From Hypericum androsaemum (taxonomy: Eukaryota > Streptophyta > Magnoliopsida > Malpighiales > Hypericaceae): a DNA stretch of 64,000 nt. The position numbers were made by a program, and so were the translations under genes. The notes under the pieces were generated by a model. It saw only the letters and a list, made by a program, of their open reading frames with translations, was not told where the DNA came from and made no database searches. Of this stretch, positions 44,819 to 56,022 are shown one piece after another. Position 1 is the stretch's first letter. Every line of letters begins with the position of its first letter. The stretch lies in contig OZ023195.1 of assembly GCA_963995505.1 (NCBI GenBank), forward strand, positions 3,554,109 to 3,618,108. Direction: 5' to 3'.

Positions 44819-45808
44819 TTAGAAGATCTCGATTCGTTCGGGAACTGGAGTCTTGATGACCTGCAGTATCTGCACCACTTCTGCCATAGAAGGCCTACTG
44901 GAAGGAATTTGAGAAGTGCATACCAAGGCCAACTTGAGCACTGGCATTACCTCATCTTCCGGATAGTCTCCCATTCTCGCGTCGACGCAGTCCAACGCAT
45001 TTCCTTGCTCGAGCAAGACCCTAACATGATCATTCAGAATCACAACATTGTCTTCGCCGTATTCGACTGGCCTTCTACCCGTCACGAGCTCAAGAATCAG
45101 GATTCCAAACCCGTATACGTCGCATTTCTCTGTGACCCTCAGGTTCTGGCATGCTAGTTCTGGAGCAACATAGCATACTGCACTCTGAAACCTGTTGCTC
45201 ATGACATGCCTGTCAAGTTTTGTCACAAGCCTCGCCAGCCCGAAATCTGAAATCATGGGGTTGAAGTTCTCGTCGAGGAGGATGTTGCTCGGTTTGATGT
45301 TGTAATGAATGATCGGTGGGCGAAATGAATGATGCAAATGAGCTAGTCCCTTAGCAGTTCCAAGAATAATCTCGAATCTGGTGGTCCAGGAAAGCGGAGA
45401 ACTGGAATGTAGTAGCTCGTGGAGCTTTGCTTGCACGCTGCCATTAGGTGCATAGTCTGATACTAACAGCTGCAATTGAGGGCTCCAGTAATATCCCTTC
45501 AGCGATACTAGATTCGCGTGCCTTGCTTTCCCGATTACTCGAACTTCTCGATCGAAATCTTCAGGAGATTGTGTTATTGTGGAAGTAGCAAGCTTTTTGA
45601 TTGCTACTTGCCTTCCTTGTGCTCCAAGTGAGACCTTATAAACTGTGCCATAAACTCCTTCACCAATCTCATCAGCCTTGTTGAGGAGTGACTCGGGATT
45701 CGCGGACCAGTCTGGGGATGATTTCGAGTCGAACAGGATCAGCTTTCCAGTTGCCAAGCTTCCTGATCTTGAAGAGGTAGAGAACATACTTTCCATGGCC
45801 TGGTCCAC
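44819..45808 (-). CDS. Truncated LRR receptor-like pseudokinase (At3g28040/IRK-like)
   Basis: 329 residues covering a juxtamembrane piece and full kinase domain: Gly loop GEGVYG (49-54), Lys71 in VAIKK, HYN (168-170) where active kinases have HRD, DFG (188-190), APE (215-217), and the C-terminal QILQVI(K/N) block. The catalytic Asp is absent, in line with the probably inactive LRR kinases of the At3g28040 type, whose sequence it follows closely. The LRR ectodomain and transmembrane segment are missing upstream, where stops and a duplicated cluster block begin within 250 bp. It is convergent with P450 B. It could be a cytosolic pseudokinase or, more likely, a truncated duplicate. Confidence 0.8.
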   Translation of the reverse strand: MDQAMESMFSTSSRSGSLATGKLILFDSKSSPDWSANPESLLNKADEIGEGVYGTVYKVSLGAQGRQVAIKKLATSTITQSPEDFDREVRVIGKARHANLVSLKGYYWSPQLQLLVSDYAPNGSVQAKLHELLHSSSPLSWTTRFEIILGTAKGLAHLHHSFRPPIIHYNIKPSNILLDENFNPMISDFGLARLVTKLDRHVMSNRFQSAVCYVAPELACQNLRVTEKCDVYGFGILILELVTGRRPVEYGEDNVVILNDHVRVLLEQGNALDCVDARMGDYPEDEVMPVLKLALVCTSQIPSSRPSMAEVVQILQVIKTPVPERIEIF

Positions 45809-46054
45809 AAAGGCCGGATTCCAGACCGCTTAGGTGCACATGGTAACCAGTCAGGTTGCTCTACCACTCAAGGAAGACCAAAAACTTGAAGATGAGATTG
45901 CCAGAAACGCTGTGATCTTCCATCTCAGAGGATATTTTTGGGTTCGATCTCATATCGCAAGCTTCCTCAAGTATAGCTATAAAGCTTCATAGCCAATGTG
46001 TCTTTATGGTGATGGAACCTCCCAGTGGTGTCCACCGTGCTATTAGATGTAAAT

Positions 46055-46745
46055 CTAAACGATGAAAAAATAGGCAACTTTTTTAGCAGCTAAACTGATA
46101 TTACATATAAGATTTTCCGGCGATGTTTTTAGCAATTCAAAGTCCAATTTATAAAACCAAGATAGATAATCTCTGTTTAGATTCAAATAAAATTTGAGTC
46201 TGCTCATTTGAGCTAAATCAACATGTATTAACAAATAAATGATAATTAAACCGGTCAAACATCTTAATCAACTAAATTAGACGATAGTCCATAAAAAAAA
46301 TGCCCAAAATGCTAGAGTGGACCCAGAAGAGTTGGAAAATTGGTAATAGGTGCGTATATATTATAAATAAATAAGGATTGATAATGATACAAATAACAAC
46401 AAATCAAATAAGGCACTTCCCTTTTTGTTGTAATTTTTAGGTGGGTAGAACATTTTTTGTTCTCTAGATCTCTCTAGGAATTTTAATATAATTTTACTTA
46501 TAAAAAAAATCAAATAAGGCACCCCACTGATTCGTCGGGCGACATTTCGTGAAGGGCAGATAAATCATGACATCTAGATATCTTGATTTGGTCCAATGAT
46601 TAATAGATTTTGTCGTTGTGAATATTTTTTGTTGTTATCACAAATAAAATATAAGGTGCGAGTGTCTGGAGCGTGTCGTTCACGATAAACAATCGACGGA
46701 TCTGTGCTGCAAGGTGTGTTTATCTCATGCGCACACTTCCACAGT
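46055..46745 (+). repeat. Shared cluster block, copy 2
   Basis: Same landmarks as 34190-34720 in opposite orientation and as 61875-62590 in the same orientation. About 46430-46505 is an extra piece absent from copy 4. The block lies 3' of P450 C. Confidence 0.8.
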
Positions 46746-46994
46746 CATTCAACTATTACTCTTGATAAATTTCTTGTATTCATATTTGAGCGGTCAAATA
46801 TTATTTATGGTGCATTTTTTATGATATCATTTTTTTTTATAAAATTTGAATTCAGAATCTCGCTAAAAAAATTTAAATCCTTACCACGTAAACCAAGTGA
46901 TTAGTCGTCGAATTAGTTTGGGAATACAACTTTAGGCCAAAACTATTTCTGCTGACCATTTTGATTGGGACACGATGGGTGCCCCCGGATCCCG

Positions 46995-47455
46995 GTTAGT
47001 TTAAGGTAAACTCAGATGCTGGAACATCGTTGGGTGGGGGTGGCCGAGTTGGAGTGGTCATTCGAGATGAGACCTTTGTTGCTGGGTTAGTGCGATACTA
47101 CCCATATGTTCCCTTCCCATCCAACTCTATTGGAAGCTATAGGAGTTCGATGTGGAATTGAGCCGGCATGTTCTCTGGGTCTACGCAAAGTTGCCTTCGA
47201 ATCTGACTGTCAACCAGTAATCCATGCACTTAATAGAGATTCATCGGATAACAGTGACCTCTCTTTGATTATAGATGACTGCTGTGTGGAAGTGAGGTAG
47301 CTTGCAGATTATCGTTTCAGTTATATTCGTCGTATTGCGAATTCCGTGGCCCACCATATGGCGAAGCTCGAGATTGCAGCTGGTGTTCTGGTGGCCCTGT
47401 TCTCGGCTATTCCTCCTGAGCTTACTACGTATTTTAATGATGATATGGAATAAGT
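46995..47455 (+). pseudogene. LINE-derived RNase H-like (RVT_3) remnant
   Basis: Plus-strand translation shows VNSDAGTSLGGGGRVGVVIRD, then EAIGVRCGIEPACSLGLRKV, AFESDCQPVIHALN and RIANSVAHHMAK, the ordered motifs of the RNase H domain carried by plant LINEs. A stop replaces a residue just before the first block, one frame change occurs near 47110 and another stop near 47299. The corresponding flank of P450 F (about 62580) lacks this segment, so it is an insertion into cluster copy 2. Confidence 0.75.
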
Positions 47456-47887
47456 TGGTAGCTTTTCAATGCTGCTCTAGGGTTTTCCCTAGTTTCAAAG
47501 TTAGTTTATTTATGGTGGAGTTGAATTCCGAATTTTCCATGTATGTGGTGGACTTGATCGCTTGTTTTTCTTGATGAATGAATGCAGTTTTACCCCTCAA
47601 AAAAATTTAGTGAATTGATAATACAATGTTAACTTTTAAAAATAAACTTGTCATCACAAAATACTTTTATGTAATACTAAATACATATTTTACTTCTATT
47701 AATGCTATAAATTCAATTTTTAAATATGAAAAACAACAAATATGTTCAGATCAAACAGTTTGCGATATGCAATCTGATAAATGAATCATAATACATGAGC
47801 AAATCGTATACTTTCTAGAGCCCCGAGATTTAGACCAACTCGCCTAAATTTTCTCGAAAAAAAAAAGATGTTATCTTCTATCCTCTG

Positions 47888-49287
47888 TCATGAAGATGGA
47901 TTGTACTTGACAGGAACAAGGTCAAGAGGGCCTTTTCTGAGCAGTGTAAGAGCTGGACTTTCTTCCATGCCAAGATCTTCCTCCTTCATCCCATTCGGCA
48001 GCTTCCAATCGAAATGGTACAGCAGATTTGCGAGCGTGAGGTCCACCATAGCTAGCCCCATCTGCATCCCGGGGCAACCTCTTCGTCCTCCGCCAAAGGG
48101 CAGGAACTCGAAGTTCTGCTGCCCTTTGTAGTCAATACCACTTCCTTCAAATCTCTCCGGGAAGAACTTCTCCGGCTCATTCCACGAATTGGGGTCCCGT
48201 CCAATACCCCAAACGTTTACATAAATGCGGGTTTTAGTCGGGATTTGATAGTCATTGATCTTGAATGGAGAAATTGCTGCTCTAGGAATCAGCATTGGGC
48301 CAGGAGGGTGCAACCTCAAAGTTTCCTTCACCACCAACTTGAGATAATCAAGATGCTCCACATCTGCTTCACTAACTTTTCCTTTGCTTCCTATGAGATT
48401 CCTCACTTCCTCCTGAGCCTTCTTCAGGGCTCTCAGATCCCTCACAAGCTCCGACATCGCCCACACTACGGTGATTGCTAAAGTGTCTACTCCTGCTGTG
48501 AATATATTCTGACATTGATGGTGGCAAAGTAAGCTGAAGTTAGATATAGGCCGAAAACCCGGACTTGAAAATACAAATGTGATACTTTGTTAATGATCTG
48601 TTTTGAAAAGCCTTTAGTGATTTGATTTGTACTATCTATATCAACCTACGTTTCTGAAAAATCCAAGACTAAACGTGCGCTTGACCTGGAGTAGACTTCG
48701 GATAGGAGGCGTTACAACAAATGAGATTAGCATACAAATCCGGACTTGGAAGTTAGTTTGTTACCATGAGGATTGCCTTGATATGGTCTCTTGTGAAGTG
48801 AACAAGACTGGACTCAGCCTGTTCTGTCTCAATTTTCAGGAGAACATCAATAATGTCTTCCTGTCCTTGTCCTTCGAGGTGCTCATCTATAGCCTTCTGA
48901 TAAATATCATCCAGATCGAGGAAACTCCTCTCGAGCCTCGCGCTGAGGCCCGTGAGCCTGTCGACGATCCATCCCGCGTAAGGGAAGAAGTCAACAGCAC
49001 AAAAGCTACCGAGCATGGCCGAGGCCTCATGCATCACTTCCTTCAACCTGCTATTGCTTCCGTGGAAGGTCTGACCAAAAGCCACCCTACAGATAATATT
49101 AGCCGTCAAGGAAAGCACCTTCTCGCTGAGATCAATGCAGCTCCCCGAAGAAGAACATGATCGAGTTATCGAATCGATCATCGAACAAACTTCCTCTTCC
49201 CTGACAGACCGGAAGGACTGTACTCTTCTAGCACTAAACAGCTCGAGAAAACAAACTTTCCTCATCTCCCTCCAGTAGTCTCCGAAC
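47888..49287 (-). pseudogene. Cytochrome P450 C, CYP71-like, N-terminus lost
   Basis: Exon 2 (48508-47888, 207 codons) is complete with helix-I AGVDTL (family usual AGxDT(S/T)), [13 protein letters not shown], heme loop [11 protein letters not shown] and a normal end. The 256 bp intron is followed upstream by exon 1 from 48765 to 49287 only. Homology stops at FGDYWREMRK, exactly where a copia LTR starts, so about 130 N-terminal residues including the membrane anchor and proline hinge are gone. Exon 2 is nearly identical to P450 F. It cannot make a normal enzyme. Confidence 0.9.
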
Positions 49288-50380
49288 TGGGAGATTCATT
49301 AGAGTTTATCTCAAATTCTAGCAAATTAGTCCTCTATTCCTATTTAGAGTAGGGTTATAATCTCCTATATATATTGGCATATGCCTAGGTCTTTTCTGTA
49401 GTAGTCGAGAGTTGTGAGGTAGAGAGAACCCTCACGGAACCCTTGTAACCGATTGGACTCGCATAGTGGACGACTCTCCTTTGTCCGTGGTTTTCTCCCC
49501 GTCTTGGGATTTCCACGTAATTCTTGTATCTCGTATTTTACTCGTTTCGATCTTATTTCTCAACAATTGGTATCAGAGCCGGATCTGAGTATACTAGTAT
49601 TTGACACACAAAAAATGTGAACAGTAACCGATTTGGGGAAAATCGGGATTTAGGGTTTTGAAACCCTTGGAGTCGCCGCCGCCGCGTCCGACCGCCCCAA
49701 CGTTGCCTGGAGGAGGCGACCGTCCCTGCGCACCGTCGCCGCGCCGGGAGAAGCTTAGCCGCTCCGTCCGTTCGTTGGCCGTCCGACGCGGAGAGAGAGA
49801 ATCAGGAGCCATCGAGGAGAGAGAGAGAGCTTAGCGGAAGAAGAAGAGATCCATCTGCCAAGGAGAGAAGAGATCTGACCACCGCCCGTATCTCCACCGC
49901 CAGCCCCGAAGAGAAGCTCGTCCGCTGCCGCCAGCTGCTGTCCGTGAGGAAGAAGAAGAAACGGCTGAAGGAGAAAAATGGGGAGAGAGAAAAAGGGAGT
50001 TTTGGGTTGAAAACCAAAATTTCCGAGTTGACTTGGTCAATGGTTTGACTGGTTGACCGAAAGTCAACTGATTTGACTGATTTTAATTTTCTAACCAGTT
50101 TTGGGCTGATTTCTTAGTTCGAGTTATTTCAGGATGACTTCGATGAAGTACGAGATTCCTCAGTTGACGAGAAAAACTAATTTTTTCTTGTGGCAGGTGA
50201 AAATGCGCGCTATTCTGACACATTTAGAGCTGGATGAGACTCTACTTGATGAGAAGTTGATGCCTTCGAGTTGGGATGCTGCGAAGAAGGCGTCAAAGAA
50301 CCGTAAGGCTGTGAGTTAGATCCAGTTGCATTAAGGGAGTGTCTATTCCTCCAACGAATACATCCTGAGATTTACGAAAG
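49288..50380 (+). mobile_element. Copia fragment: 5' LTR, leader and gag start
   Basis: A sequence ending CTCAACA (49565) is followed by AT and the primer-binding site TGGTATCAGAGC (49568-49579, complementary to initiator tRNA-Met). That places a 5' LTR of about 278 bp at 49288-49565, with TATATATAT at about 49362. A GC-rich leader (49660-49950) leads to a gag start at 50134, whose first 61 codons (MTSMKYEIPQLTRKTNF, WQVKMRAIL) match copia gag. The frame ends at 50319, and by about 50380 the sequence is intron of P450 E. All of pol and the 3' LTR are deleted. Confidence 0.85.
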
Positions 50381-50390
50381 AAATAAGTAT

Positions 50391-51335
50391 TTAAAACTGC
50401 TGCATCTCCAAATTTTCGGAAAGAAGATTTGTTACCATGAGGATTCCTTTAATATGATCTCTCGTGAATTGACCTCCACCAGAGTCAGCCTGCTCTTTCT
50501 CAATCTTCAGGAGAACGTCAAGGACGTCTTCCTGTCCTAATTGCTTGCTACAACCTCCTTCGAGGTGCTCATCTATAGCCTTCTGGTAAATATCATCCAG
50601 ATCGCGGAAATTCCTCTCGAGCCTCGCGCTGAATCCGGTGAGCCTGTCAACGATCCATCCCACACAGGGGAACAGATCAGCAGCAAAGAAGCTATCAAGC
50701 ATCACGGAGGTCTCGTGGATCACTTCCTTCAACCTGCTTCCCTGGAAGCTCTTCCCAAAAGCCACCCTACTAATGATATTAGCTATGAGAGACAGCAGCT
50801 GCTCGCTGAGGTCAACCGAACTTCCCGGAGAAGAACAGGATCGAGATATCGAATCGATCATCGAAGCGACTTCCTCATTGTGGATATACCGGAAGGACTG
50901 CACTCTTTTCGGGTTGAACAGCTCGAGAACACAGAGCTTCCTCGTGTCTCTCCAGTAGTCTCCGAACGGGGAGAAGGCTATGTCCCGGAAATTGTACGTC
51001 AGCATTCGTGGTCCGGTTAGGGCTGGCCTACTACAAGAAGCGAGGTCATGAACCTTTAGTACTTGCCTGGCAGCTTCCGAGGAAGAAACCACCACTGTAG
51101 GAACTCCCCCGAGCTGCAAGAAGATGACAGGTCCGTACTTTTCGGACAGTTTCCGTAAGGATTGGTGGGGGATTTCGCCCAGTTGGTGCAGGTTTCCTAT
51201 GACAGGAAGCCTTGGAGGGCCTGGAGGAAGCTGCCATTCTTGTACCTTGGAGGCTGAACTTTTCTTGTAGAGGTACAAAAAACATAAGAGCAGAGAAAAT
51301 GGAAGCCAAATTGGCAAGATTTCTTGAAGAGCCAT
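50391..51335 (-). pseudogene. Cytochrome P450 E, exon 1 only
   Basis: Exon 1 (51335-50436, 300 codons) is complete and nearly identical to exon 1 of P450 A, including the anchor, PPGPPRLPVIGN and DYWRDTRK, up to the intron donor ATG|GTAACAAATC. Intron sequence soon gives way to the copia fragment, and exon 2 with the helix-I, ExxR and heme motifs is absent. Read through, it stops 14 codons into the intron. The promoter side is a mirror image of P450 A's. Confidence 0.9.
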
Positions 51336-51389
51336 AGTCCAGTGATTCTGTGATATTCGGATTTGGTGAACTCTAATTTATGCACGAGT

Positions 51390-52020
51390 TTTACGACAAT
51401 TAGTCTATATTTTTTGTCAAATTCAGTGACTGTTTAGTTGTGTTGCACGAGTTTGTTGGAATTATCAAGTAATTAGCTTTTCACTATTTGGAAAAAGTAA
51501 GTTTTTTTAGATGTCTGTTTTTAGAGTAGAATATTATCGGATCGAATATTATCAGATCTTACGAAACTCTCACTCTTACCACTCCTATTGGTGGAGTGAT
51601 TGAGGCCTTGGGCTTAGGGGAAGCTGCTTTTTTTTAATTTGCATCTTCCAAGCTGTGCTCTGCTTGTAGAGGTATGCACCGCCATAAGAGCGGCAGAATT
51701 GGAGGCCAAAATGGCATGACATGAATAATCAATCATGTTATAGAATCTAATGATGTCATGGATATATCGTGCTTTAATATACTCCCTCAAACGAATTACG
51801 TGTCGATAATGGTTTACGCCATGTAAATAGTGGACTATGTATGCATCCACTCGAACAAAACAAATATTAAATTATTATAATATTATATTAAAATTTGCAT
51901 ATCCAATTAGTATACAATGACCTCGGTAAGATTTCTTTACTTATAGAGAACCCATGAAACACGTAGTTATCCATGCTTGAAACGTGTTTACAGTCGGCCG
52001 ATATAAATAAACGTAATTAA
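51390..52020 (-). repeat. P450 E 5' flank, inverted copy of P450 A flank
   Basis: Reverse complement of 35964-36540 and, beyond the SINE site, of 34800-34884. It lacks the SINE and the MITE-like element present upstream of P450 A. Confidence 0.75.
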
Positions 52021-52138
52021 CATCAAAAGATACAATTTAATATAGAATAAGACATATATTTTTTTAAACAAATACAATTATATTTATCCAAAAAATAGTA
52101 TAAGATATAGAAGATCTTCAACATTAGTTAACAAATAC

Positions 52139-52382
52139 ATAGAATTATTTATTAAAAAACAAATACATAGAATTTAGCAATTCAAAGTCCAATTTATAGA
52201 TCCAAGATAGATAATCTCTATTTAGATTCAAATAAAATTTGAGTCTGTCATTTGAGCTAAATCAACATGTATTAACAAATAAATGAAAATTGAACCGGTC
52301 AAACATCTTATTTCAACTAAATTCAACGAATCAAATAAGGCACCCCACTGACTCGTCGGGCGACATTTGGTGAAGGGCAGAT
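52139..52382 (+). repeat. Shared cluster block, copy 3 (interrupted by copia)
   Basis: Begins AGTTAACAAATACATAGAAT as at 61875 and runs to GTGAAGGGCAGAT, where a copia LTR starts at 52383. The rest of the block is not found after the element; instead the block restarts from its beginning. Confidence 0.75.
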
Positions 52383-52439
52383 TGTTGGACCTTGGGCTAT
52401 TAGTCACCTATTATTGGGCAAAAATAGACCCAGGCCCAA

Positions 52440-52667
52440 AAATTATTGGGCTTTTGGGCCGACACGTGGCACGCCACGCGGCAGAGCTATTGAGTAGCTT
52501 TACCACATGGCCGACACATGGCAAACGCGTGGCATGCCACATGGCAAAGCTAGTGGGTAGCTTCGCCACGTGGCAAATCTAGTGGGTAGTTCCGACATGT
52601 GGCAGACAAGTGGCGCCACGTGGATGACACGTGGCGCACATGTGAGAGTCGGACCTCCCTATAAAAG
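52440..52667 (+). promoter_or_regulatory. LTR promoter with clustered CACGTGGC/ACGT-core motifs and TATA box
   Basis: Within about 200 bp of U3 there are repeats of CACGTGGC, GCCACGTGG and near variants (ACACGTGGC, CCACATGGC, CGCGTGGCA) on both strands, partly as imperfect direct repeats with AGCTAGTGGGTAG. TATAAAAG follows at 52660-52667. CACGTGGC is the core of ABRE/G-box sites bound by bZIP factors. Confidence 0.6.
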
Positions 52668-53329
52668 GGAGAAACAACTGGTGATCAATTTGTTTTTTAC
52701 CCATTCTGATATACACACATCAGAGGACTTATTACGGATTAGTTTCTATAGTTCTCAGATTTTGTAAAGTAAGAAAACTCGTAAAAATCGTTTACGTATC
52801 TGATCTATTTGCGATCGTAAACCGCCGGTGACTATATCTCGTTATCCGATCCTGTGTGAAGTACGCTTCAACAAATAAGTCTTGTTATTTATTAATGAAT
52901 TTATTTCATTAATTATGAGGTAATTAACTCATAATTATGTGTTAATTATGGGCCAAATCCTTCAATTGGTATCAGAGCCTGCTTAGATATTGTTCTGGTT
53001 GTTATATGATTTTTTAAAATCAAGATTAATTGTGTATATTTAGTTCAAAAATCGAGTTTAATTGTGATTTTTAATGAAAATTGCAATCTGGTGTACCTTA
53101 TTGTAATCAATTTAAAACCAGCGGGAATAAATTGAAATTTGTCCTACCACGCGGGCAAAATTTGCGCACGTGCGAAATCTTAAGGTACTAATGTGAAATT
53201 TGGCCATCTACGTGGCACCTGCGTGTCATGTCTTTTGGTGAAAATTTTGGAAATATTTTGGGATTAAACTAAAATTTGCCATTTTAGTTTAACCCCTAAT
53301 CGGGCGATTTGGGGGCGTTTTTTCCCCAA

Positions 53330-54170
53330 ATCGTAAATCCTTCGAAATCTGTCGATTTTTGACAATTTCGACGCCGTCGATCAACGTAGATCGATTCTCC
53401 GGCGTGTTCGCGATGTTTTGATACCATCTTTATGGATCGACGTCGCCGAAATTGTACGGTTTAAGCTCGGAACTTCGCCGGCGACCGAAAAAGAGAAGAC
53501 GACGGCGAAGGAGAACGGCGGTCGTGACCGGGAGGCCACAGCGAGTCGAACGCGACCGGTGGCGGACGCTGACTCGCCGCCGTGTGAGAGCGGTCGTAGG
53601 AGGGCGATTCGGAGGCGTTTTCGTCTTCGTCGTCGGGGAGAGAGAAAATGAAGGGGCAAAATCTACGAGGGGCAAAATCATAATTTTACATTTTTTCTCT
53701 GAAATTTTTATACCCCGGTTCCATTCAATTATAACCGGACAAATTGGTCTGGTTCTTGGTTCTACCGAATTCGATTTTGGCCAAGTCAAAATTGGGCAGA
53801 ATTTAATTTTTATTGGATTTAATTGGATAAATTATTTTTTATTCAATAAAAATTATTTTTTAAAAAAAATTATAAGTTAATTCTTGAATATTTTTTGAAT
53901 TTAATTGGATAAATTAATTTTATTCGATTAAAATTTAATTAATATTGATAAAAAATTATAAGTTAATTTTTTAGTTAAGATTTTAAGATTATTAGAATAA
54001 TTTTAAAGTCTCCAATATATTTTGGAATAAGTTCTGAAATATATTGAACAAAATATACAATTACATTTAAGAATCTAGAATTAAACAGATTCTTTGAGTA
54101 TGTGTTCATCGTTTGATTAAAAATTATGTATTTTTGATCATTGGGTAAATATGCGTATTGACCCAAAAAA
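53330..54170 (+). other. Copia leader, GC-rich then AT-rich
   Basis: 53340-53660 is rich in CGCCG/CGACG; the rest is AT-rich. Frames on both strands over the GC-rich part overlap each other and resemble no family. Confidence 0.4.
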
Positions 54171-54671
54171 TTGACCTACATATGTTGCAGATTAACGATG
54201 ATGAAATATAAGAAGGTTGTGTACCCAAACTTTTGTGCACGTGAAATTCGTGAAGGCATACTCATGTGTCGCATTTCGAGTCGACAGCCAAAGGATGATA
54301 TGTATGTTCTAATGGAACATATAGTGAATGTTCATCAAATGATGCAGGATTGTATTTGGGCAGGAGGATATGACCATGGAGAGGATTGGCCTTCCATGTT
54401 CAGTGATCTTTTGATCACACTCAGGATTAAGAAAAAAATAGAATTTTTCCTACAACCTGAGGATTGTTCACACAGAGATGCACTGGCAGGGTTCGTCCTT
54501 TATTTACAGAATAAAGGACTTCTGGAGGAAATGATCTCCAATCCTCCTATGGAACTACGTAGTGGACGTATGATACGTCGCTACTGTAGCCAGAGATACT
54601 TTTATAGTTTTTCCATTCCATGTGCGGTGTGGATTTTAGATTCTGCACCCATCCCAGTTGTGACTATTTGA
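54171..54671 (+). CDS. Unrecognised 166-codon ORF between copia leader and gag
   Basis: Open frame in the same orientation as gag, ending 442 bp before it. It shows PNFCAREIREGILMCRISSR, a Trp/Asp-rich middle (WAGGYDHGEDWPSMF) and a basic segment (LRIKKKIEF), and is not low complexity. The start could be at 54171 or at later methionines (54198, 54201). Copia elements normally have no ORF here. It may be captured host sequence or an additional element protein; I do not recognise it. Confidence 0.4.
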   Translation: MTYICCRLTMMKYKKVVYPNFCAREIREGILMCRISSRQPKDDMYVLMEHIVNVHQMMQDCIWAGGYDHGEDWPSMFSDLLITLRIKKKIEFFLQPEDCSHRDALAGFVLYLQNKGLLEEMISNPPMELRSGRMIRRYCSQRYFYSFSIPCAVWILDSAPIPVVTI

Positions 54672-55112
54672 ATCCTCTTAGGTCTATAAATAGATCATTA
54701 ATGTATTATAGTATATCTTGTTGAAAGTTTCCATATACATATGTTATTTTTGGAAAACTTTATTTTATACTAGGTATTCATAGAAGCTTTATATACATAT
54801 GTGTTTATTCAAAACTTCATGTATATCCTTGTATATATAAATAAAAGGCTTGTGAGTTTTTTATTTTAGTAATTAAATAATGTATTTATTTGATTGCTCG
54901 TGTTATATCCACTTGTATTTACTATCAAAGAACTTAGGATGATTAAAGTTTGAGATTAATTCTTGAAGGGTAAGGGGAAACACACCCGTGACCTACTTTA
55001 AATTCGAGATTAGTCAAGAACTTTATATCATTCGGATTTATAACGTATAGTAAATTTTTATCGTATTGCTAATAATGACTCCTTTATGTACTTTTTATAA
55101 TTCCCATTAGTT

Positions 55113-55900
55113 ATGTCGATTGCTTCCAAATCGATTGTCGCTGAGCTCAACAAGGAGTTGAAGCTTAATGGTGACAACTACGATAACTGGAGTATGAAAA
55201 TATTGTATGTGCTAGAAGAACAAAATGTTCTTGAGATGACATCTACAATATTAGTTGAGCCTGAGTCAGGTACCACTGCACAGCATAAGCGTGATAGTGA
55301 CGCTTTTAAAGCTTGGAAAAAGAAGAACTCTACTGCTCGTCTCATCTTGCTAAGTGCGATGATGGATGATATTACCAGGCAGTTTCATGTCTATGACAAT
55401 GCAAAAGACCTACGGGATGCTCTAAAAGAAAGATTCGGGAGGCTTTCAATCTCGAAGCTACGTGCTTTGACTATAAGATTTGACACTTATAAGAAACGTC
55501 CTGATCATTCTATGCAAAAGTATCTCAGGGTAATGTCAAACATGATTGGTGAGCTGGTTGAAGCTGGCCACATGCTTAGTAATGAGCAGCAAATCCATGC
55601 TATCATTCGTTCCTTACCTGTGAGCTGGGAACACATGAAAATGACACTTATCCATGCTGATAATGTTACGACATTTGACGACATGGCCCGACACCTTGAG
55701 CTAGAAGAGGATCGCCTCCTAACTATTAGAGTACACCCTGAAGCCCACATGACTCAGTCTAGTGGCATAGGGAGTACGAGCTGGAACTAGTGAGAAAAGT
55801 TCCGAAAGAAAGAAAAAAAGAAAGTTTAACATCAAGAAAGTCAGATGTTACAACTGTCAAAGGAAATGTCATTTCGCTAAAGATTGCATAGAAGAAAAGA
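55113..55900 (+). pseudogene. Copia gag (UBN2-type) with zinc knuckle, frameshifted
   Basis: Codons 55113-55790 give a typical copia gag: LNGDNYDNWSMKILYVL near the N-terminus, an AWKKKNSTARLILLSAM block, then LRALTIRFDTYKK and HLELEEDRLL. The frame stops at 55790. The CCHC knuckle (55846-55887, CYNCQRKCHFAKDC) lies in the next frame, so a frameshift separates them. The nested LTR element starts 20 bp later. Confidence 0.85.
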
Positions 55901-56022
55901 AGGTACATGATATGAATCTGATCAGCAAGAAGATTAATTTCGTTTTTGAGGTTTTTGAGTCTATTTAGGAAGTTAATTATATGTTATTTTCGTTTTATAA
56001 GAATTATAGTCTATTTAGGAAG

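Noticed and set aside
45835..45900. tRNA-like string (GGTAACCAGTCAGGTTGCTC)
   Set aside because: No acceptor stem, anticodon arm or B box could be folded by eye.
53381..53880. Frames of 77-142 codons on both strands in the copia leader
   Set aside because: They overlap each other, are composition-driven, and have no recognised domain.
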